This document shows, piece after piece, positions 29,845-34,555 of a stretch of 34,555 nt of DNA. Position 1 is the stretch's first letter. Every line of letters begins with the position of its first letter. A program made the translations under genes and the position numbers. The DNA is from JACCXG01 sp963785755 (GTDB lineage Bacteria; Acidobacteriota; Vicinamibacteria; Vicinamibacterales; 2-12-FULL-66-21). Under the pieces are notes generated by a model. It had not been told where the DNA came from and searched no databases. It worked only from the letters and a program-made list of their open reading frames with translations. Location: NCBI GenBank assembly GCA_963785755.1, contig CAWAXG010000028.1, forward strand, positions 1 through 34,555, given 5' to 3'.

Positions 29845-29873
29845 CTTGTACTTTCGACACAACAACGTGTCAA
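29845..29873 (-). promoter_or_regulatory. near-consensus sigma-70 promoter for the TonB-dependent receptor, with overlapping direct repeat
   Basis: On the minus strand TTGACA (29873-29868), a 17-base spacer and TACAAG (29850-29845). A 9-base direct repeat CCGGACTTG occurs at 29830-29838 and 29840-29848, spanning the -10 element and the presumed start site, where an operator could lie. The leader to ATG 29730 is about 110 bases. Confidence 0.65.
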
Positions 29874-30167
29874 GAATTCAGGGCCGGAATGCAGGGCCAG
29901 AGCTTCCCTGACCTGATGGCCTCCTGTGCAAAAGGCTCTGCGACAAGTGGCTGTCGTTGGTCTTGATTACGCTGCGCGCATCACGCCCCAAGAGCAGTCA
30001 CAAGGTCACAAGGTCAGGAGGAAGGTTTCTGGACCCGATTCAGGGTTCAGCGCGACCGCAAGGACGCTCGGCAAATAGCCCGAGCCGCGGCGGCGGCACG
30101 CTGACCCGCCTTCGCGCTGCGCGCTACGGCGCGGCAGGCGTAAGATCGCGGCCCACAGGCTGACCGC
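29874..30167. other. divergent intergenic region between receptor and CxxCH protein genes
   Basis: No gene seen. It contains an 8-base tandem repeat, TCACAAGG twice then TCAGGAGG (29998-30021). A TAAGAT hexamer lies about 20 bases before the ATG at 30168, but without a convincing -35 partner. No strong ribosome binding site precedes 30168. Confidence 0.45.
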
Positions 30168-32803
30168 ATGAGAGACCCATCGAATCGGGGCTTCGAATCG
30201 CTGTCGGTGGGATCGACCCGTGCGTTGATCGCCCTCGCGGCTGCAGCCGTGCTGGCGGCCACGAGCGCTCACGACGCGATCGGTCAGTCGCGGCCGTTCA
30301 CGCCGGAGGTCGAGCAGTTCGTCGATACCTATTTGAAGACCGGCGGCGACAAGCTGACCAACTGGGTCCAGGGTGAAACCGCGCCGCCGGCGGACCAGAC
30401 GCTGCGCGCGTTCCGGCCGGTCGAAGGCTTGACCATGGAGCTGGTGGCGTCGGAACCGGTGATCCGGCAGCCGATCGATCTCCATTTCGACGATCGCGGA
30501 CGGCTGTGGGTCGTTCAGTACCTGCAGTATCCGTTTCCGGCCGGCCTCACCATCAACCGGTACGATCAGTACCTGCGCGCGGGTTACGACACCGTCCCCG
30601 CCGCGCCGCCCAATCACGTCCGCGGCGCGGACAAGATCACGCTGCTCGAGGACAAGGACGGTAACGGGACGTTCGAGTCGCACCGGGATGTCATCACCGG
30701 CCTGAACATCACGACGAGCGTGTTGACGGGACGCGGTGGGATCTGGGTGATGAATCCACCGTACCTCCTCTTCTATCGCGACCGGACTGCCGACGGCGTG
30801 CCGGACGGCGATCCTGAAGTACGGCTGTCGGGATTCGGGCTCGAGGACACGCACTCGCTCGCCAACAGCCTGACGTGGGGCCCTGATGGATGGCTCTACG
30901 GTGTTCACGGCAGCACCAGCACGTCTCGCGTCAGGGACGTCTCGTTTCTCGGTCAGGCGGTCTGGCGCTACCACCCCGAGACCGACGCGTTCGAGCTGTT
31001 CGCGCAGGGAGGCGGCAATCCGTGGACGCTGTCGTTCGACAGCCGGGGGCGCGCGTTCTCAGGGGACAACGGCGGCAACAGCCGCGGCTTCCACTGGGTG
31101 CCCGGCGGACGCTACGAGAAGAACTGGCCGAAGCACGGCCCGTTCACCAGGCCGTACTCCTTTGGCTTCATCCCGAACATGGACCATGAGGGCTACGCGG
31201 CGCGGTTCGCGATGACCTCGGTCGTCTACGAAGAGGGCAGGCTGCCCGGTTACGAGGGACAACTCGTTTCGGGAATGGCGTTGACCAGCCGGATGCAGGC
31301 CACGCGTTTCCTCGCCGACGGCTCCACGTTCAGGACCGTCGATACCGATGCGCTGGTGACGACGGCCGATCGGAGCTTCCGTCCGGTCGATACGGCGGTC
31401 GGACCCGACGGCGCGATCTACATCGCCGACTGGTGCGACATCCGGATGGATCACACCGATCCACGTGATACCTGGGACAAGTCGTGCGGGCGGATCTGGC
31501 GCCTTCGGGCGAAGGACACAGGGGCTGTCGCGCCCTTGGATCTTGCTTCACGCAGCAACGCTCAACTCGTATCGCTGCTGGGCGACACCAGGAAGTGGTA
31601 TCGCGAGCAGGCGCGGCGTCTTCTTGGCGAACGCGGAGATCGCTCGCTGGTTCCCGAATTGCGGCGCCTCGCCCACGACCAGCGCGGTCAGCTCGCGCTC
31701 GAGGCACTCTGGACGGCACACCAGATTTCTCCAATGGATGCCGAGTGGGCGCGCCAACTGCTCGACCATCCTGACGCGGCGGTCAGACTGTGGGGACTGC
31801 GCCTGTTCACGCCCACCGGATCGCTGACGCCGTCGATGCGCGACAAGCTGGTCGCAGTGGCCCGCTCGGAGCCGGATGCCGAGGTGAGGAGTGAGCTCGC
31901 GAACACCGCTGCTCGCCTCGACCCGCGAGATGGCCCGTGCCGTGCTGCAGGAGCTGATGCGGCGGCAGGAGGACCTGGCAGACAAGCACCTGCCGCTGCG
32001 CATCTGGTGGGCGCTCGAGGATCAGATCACGCGCGATCCCGACTCGGTGCTCAACTGGGTCGAAGAGGCGGGGCTGTGGCAGGCCCCGATCTTCACGGCG
32101 CACATCGCCCCGCGCATCGCGCGGCGGCTCGCCGCCGATCGTGGAGACGCCACCCGGTTCACGCGCATCGATCCGGACACCAACTGGAAGGACTACGCGC
32201 AACATCCGCGCGTCCTGATGCCCGGCGGCAAGGGGAACTATACCGACTGGCAGACCAACTACACGGCGGCGGTCAGCGATCGCAACCTCACACGGACGGC
32301 GCGGCTGCTGCAGATGGCACCCGTCAATCTCCGCGATCGGCTGTTGGCCGACGTCACGAGCCGCCCTCGATCAGGGCGCAGCCCCGGAACGCATTCCAGA
32401 GCGGCTCGCCACGATCATCGGTCCACGCAGCGCGGGCCAATCTCGCGCCGCGGCCGCGGTCACGGGGGAGCGAGGCCGGGAGGCGTTCCTGACCTACTGC
32501 GCGCCATGTCATCAGACCGACGGCAGCGGCATGGCGCGTCTCGCGCCGCCACTGCGCGAGTCCCCATGGGTGCTCGGATCGGAAGATCCGCTGATCCGAA
32601 TCGCGCTGCAGGGACTGAAGGGACAGCTCGTGATGCCCGCGATGGGCGCCCTCGACGATCAGCAGCTCTCCGGCATCCTCACTTACGTGCGCAGGGCGTG
32701 GGGCCATTCGGCCGGACCGGTTGCCGCTGACACCGTCGCGCGGGTCCGTGCGGCGTCGGAAGAGCGGAGGACGCCGTGGACGCGTGAGGAGTTGTCGCGC
32801 TGA
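30168..32803 (+). CDS. PVC-type heme-binding CxxCH protein (sorbosone-dehydrogenase-like propeller, HEAT region, cytochrome c)
   Basis: A periplasmic protein of about 875 residues joined across two +1 switches (near 31920 and 32365). ATG 30168, then a signal sequence (RALIALAAAAVLAATSAHDAIGQ). The propeller domain of the membrane-bound dehydrogenase family (TIGR02604-like) follows: FRPVEGLTMELVASEPVI, PIDLHFDDRGRLWVVQYLQYP, KITLLEDKDGNGTFE, NSLTWGPDGWLYGVHGS, GNPWTLSFDSRGRAFSGDNGG and FRPVDTAVGPDGAIYIADWCD. The helical repeat region has SNAQLVSLLGDTRKWYREQARRLL and DAAVRLWGLRLF. The C-terminal mono-heme cytochrome has CAPCH (32498-32512) and MPAMGAL as candidate axial ligand. This architecture is common in Planctomycetes and Acidobacteria. 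It probably oxidises sugars or polyols and may share electron carriers with the quinoprotein encoded at 23223-26095. Confidence 0.92.
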
Positions 32804-32806
32804 GCC

Positions 32807-32876
32807 CGGGGTCGGGGGTCGGAGGTCGGGGGTCGGCAGGTCGGGGGTCGGCAGGTCGGGTCGGGTCGGCGGGTCC
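32807..32876. repeat. G-rich short tandem repeat after the CxxCH gene
   Basis: Units of GGTCGGGGGTCGGCA (32824-32838 and 32839-32853), with shorter GGTCGGG variants on both sides. It begins just after the stop codon at 32801-32803. The plus strand holds several G-runs of 3-5 with short spacers, so a quadruplex is possible in RNA or DNA. Its length probably varies between strains. Confidence 0.7.
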
Positions 32877-32898
32877 GGTGTAGCCGCTCCAATTGTGG

Positions 32899-32922
32899 GC
32901 CCGGGGTCTTCAGACCCCGGGC
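32899..32922 (+). terminator. strong GC hairpin between CxxCH and small secreted protein genes
   Basis: GCCCGGGGTCT (32899-32909) pairs perfectly with AGACCCCGGGC (32912-32922) around a 2-base loop. It is followed by CAACAGCGTTT, not a full T-tract. It may terminate the upstream transcript or shape the leader of the gene at 32947, whose GACAGGAGAG ribosome site starts 11 bases further on. The core resembles the GGGGTC-GACCCC units at 12330-12355, so it may instead be a dispersed repeat. Confidence 0.5.
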
Positions 32923-32946
32923 AACAGCGTTTGACAGGAGAGAGCA

Positions 32947-33387
32947 ATGCGACGATTTGGTTTGATCCCGGCCTTGCTGTTGATGGTGGCGATTTCAGCT
33001 GGTGCGCAGGAGGGCCGGCGTGGACTCGGCCCGCAAGGCCCGCCGAACGTCGCCGGCGCCTGGTCAGGCACCTGGAGCGCCTACAACCCGGCGCGCGCCA
33101 CGACGCCGCCGAAAGAGCAGTGCGCGAAGCTGACCGCGAACATCACCCAGAAAGGTGACATCTGGGAGGCGGTGTTCGAAGGCGACTGCGGCCGGCCCTA
33201 CAAGTACACGATCAAGATGGAAGGGAAGCAGTCGGGGAACGTCGTGCTGTTCAAGGGGAGCGCGGATCTCGGCCCCAAGGACGGCGGCGTCTACGACTGG
33301 ATCGGCCGTGCGACGGATGAGGAGTTCGTCGGCTTCTACACGAGCGCGGCGTATACCGGGGTGTTCAGTCTCAGTCGCGTCAAGTAG
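32947..33387 (+). CDS. small secreted protein of unknown function, 146 residues
   Basis: An unbroken gene; the ATG at 32947 follows ACAGGAGAGAGCA. The signal peptide MRRFGLIPALLLMVAISAGAQ is cleaved near residue 21. The mature part begins with a Gly/Pro-rich stretch (GRRGLGPQGPPNVAGAWSGTW). It then has a compact beta pattern with two cysteines (KEQCAKLTANITQKGDIWEAVFEGDCGRPYKY, each half seen separately), KMEGKQSGNVVLFKGSADLG and VYDWIGRATDEEFVGFYTS, ending TGVFSLSRVK. I do not recognise a named family. The W-G-W start and repeated strand pattern suggest a small lipocalin-like or beta-barrel domain, and the two cysteines may form a disulfide. It lies 143 bases after the CxxCH protein gene, separated by a G-rich repeat and a hairpin. 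Confidence 0.88.
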   Translation: MRRFGLIPALLLMVAISAGAQEGRRGLGPQGPPNVAGAWSGTWSAYNPARATTPPKEQCAKLTANITQKGDIWEAVFEGDCGRPYKYTIKMEGKQSGNVVLFKGSADLGPKDGGVYDWIGRATDEEFVGFYTSAAYTGVFSLSRVK

Positions 33388-33465
33388 GCCGGACGCTTCG
33401 GCCCGGTCCTGGCGAACGAGCGTGGCGACACCTTACCCGACAGCGAGAAACGTGGGGACGTCGAA

Positions 33466-34555
33466 GTGGACGTCCATGACCAGATCGTCGCGTTCAAGCG
33501 CAAGCTGGCGCCGAATCGTGACGCGTTGAAACGCGCCTACACGGAGGTGAAGGGCCATGTCAGTCGAGCGGCCGACAGCATCCTCGAGAGATGTCGCCGC
33601 CGGCCGTCCGGTCGTGCCCGAGCTCGAGTATCGAGACATACGAGACGGCCAGGTCCCGGAGGCGGTCCGGCGGTCGATTCGCAGCCGCGGATGTGCGGTC
33701 ATTCGCGGCGTGTTCCCCGCGCCTCTGGCAAGCGACTGGTTCGCCGAGGTCGGCGAGTACCTCGAAACCAACCGCTATGAGGAGCGGGAAATCGAGAAAC
33801 GGAGTCTCGACAAGTACTTCTCGGCCCTGAAAGCGGGGAAGCCGCAGATCTTCAACGTCTACTGGTCCAGGCCGCAGGTGATGGCGCGCCAGGACGCCAG
33901 GCTCGCCGAGACACGCGCCTTTCTCGATCGGCTGTGGAAATACGAAGGCGTCTTCAATCCCGACCTGCAGTGCACCTATGCCGACCGGCTGCGCCGCAGG
34001 CAGCCCGGGGACAAGACGCTCGGGCTCTCCCCGCACATGGACGCGGGCACGGTCGAGCGCTGGATCGACCCCGGCTATCAGAAGGTGTACGAGCACATCT
34101 TCGCCGGCGACTGGCGCGGCTATGACCCGTTCGACGCAAAGCACCGGCTGGAGACCCGCGAGATTCCGTCGCCGGCGGTGTGCAGCATGTTCAGAACCTA
34201 CCAGGGCTGGACGGCGCTGACGCGTCAGGGGCCGAACGACGGCACGCTGCGCCTCATTCCCATCGCAGAGGGGATCGCTTACGTGCTCCTCCGCGCGCTC
34301 CAGGACGACGTGGAGGAGGCGGATTTGTGCGGGGCCGCCCCAGGCCGCGCGCTCGGGATCAGCCCGGAGTGGCACCCCGATCTCATCGCCGCCCTGGTCT
34401 CGATCCCTGAAGTCATGCCCGGCGACACGGTGTTCTGGCACACGGATATCTGCCACGCCGTTGGCGACGAGCACGCAGGGAGCGAGTACGCCAGCGTCAT
34501 CTACATCGGCTCGGCGCCGGACTGCCCGAAGAATCGCGCCTATCTTCCGGCACAG
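33466..34555 (+). CDS. DUF1479 (YbiU-like) protein, 3' end outside window
   Basis: The product matches E. coli YbiU-type proteins over the visible ~360 residues. The start is probably GTG 33466: VDVHDQIVAFKRKLAPN, then YTEVKGHVSRAADSIL. A +1 switch near 33590 leads to AAGRPVVPELEYRDI, RRSIRSRGCAVIRGVFP, QIFNVYWSRPQVMARQDARL, FLDRLWKYEGVFNPDLQCTYADRLRRRQPG, GLSPHMDAGTVERWIDPGYQKVYEHIF, SMFRTYQGWTALT, LRLIPIAEGIAYVLLRALQDDVEEADLCG and PGDTVFWHTDICHAVG. HMD and the later WHTDICH fit the H-x-D...H ligand set of the 2-oxoglutarate/iron dioxygenase fold, which the family is thought to adopt. An ATG at 33557 is in the second frame and could also be used by gene callers. The reading stays open to the last base. 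The substrate is unknown. Confidence 0.88.

Noticed and set aside
1..34555. tRNA, rRNA or riboswitch genes
   Set aside because: No cloverleaf-like conserved arms, rRNA motifs or known riboswitch cores were recognised on either strand by reading; a covariance-model scan was not possible.

Overview
The window looks like a chromosomal segment of a high-GC soil bacterium of the phylum Acidobacteriota, probably class Vicinamibacteria. The evidence is a von Willebrand factor A protein of the type seen mainly in Acidobacteria, a very large TonB-dependent receptor with an N-terminal carboxypeptidase-regulatory-like domain, PQQ-dependent dehydrogenase and CxxCH cytochrome proteins, FG-GAP repeat proteins, and intergenic repeats whose translation contains L-K-A-E-A-T, a signature I associate with this group. 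No rRNA, tRNA, CRISPR array or transposase was seen. Taxonomy is inference from these families, not from a marker gene.

Almost every long gene is split by single-base reading-frame switches, about 50 in all by my count, whatever its function. Most move the frame by +1 in the sense of translation, as one extra base would. Clean domain order across the breaks points to uncorrected indels in the consensus rather than mass pseudogenization. I therefore annotate each gene across its breaks and note where they fall.

Layout. 1-2746: an Hsp70-family protein truncated by the window start. 2755-3101: a small gene behind a good sigma-70-like promoter. 3255-5424: a secreted VWA protein. 5485-7690: an AraC regulator/VOC protein pair (minus strand) enclosed by two inverted copies of a ~360-base nested palindrome. 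7695-8416: a methyltransferase (minus). 9009-12097: DUF4394, DUF3617 and an unrecognised 450-residue protein. 12426-13199: two flavoprotein N-terminal fragments that face each other and are both cut at about 12770. 13199-29730: a long minus-strand run. In order of transcription it holds a TonB-dependent receptor, a PQQ dehydrogenase with inserted cytochrome c and a C-terminal DUF1080 domain, an M28 peptidase, a large FG-GAP/PKD surface protein, a HEAT-repeat protein, aspartate-semialdehyde dehydrogenase (asd), a serine beta-lactamase-like hydrolase and the flavoprotein fragment. 30168-34555: plus-strand PVC-type CxxCH protein, a small secreted protein and a DUF1479 (YbiU-like) protein running off the end.

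Functionally, 23-33 kb suggests a periplasmic/outer-membrane module for importing and oxidising sugars or alcohols: receptor, quinoprotein with its own cytochrome, DUF1080 (3-keto-disaccharide hydrolase-like) domain and a second c-type cytochrome protein. The most unusual content is intergenic. Three ~350-base nested palindromes have short-tandem-repeat outer arms and an inner hairpin. Two are related in sequence and one is not, yet all share the same plan.
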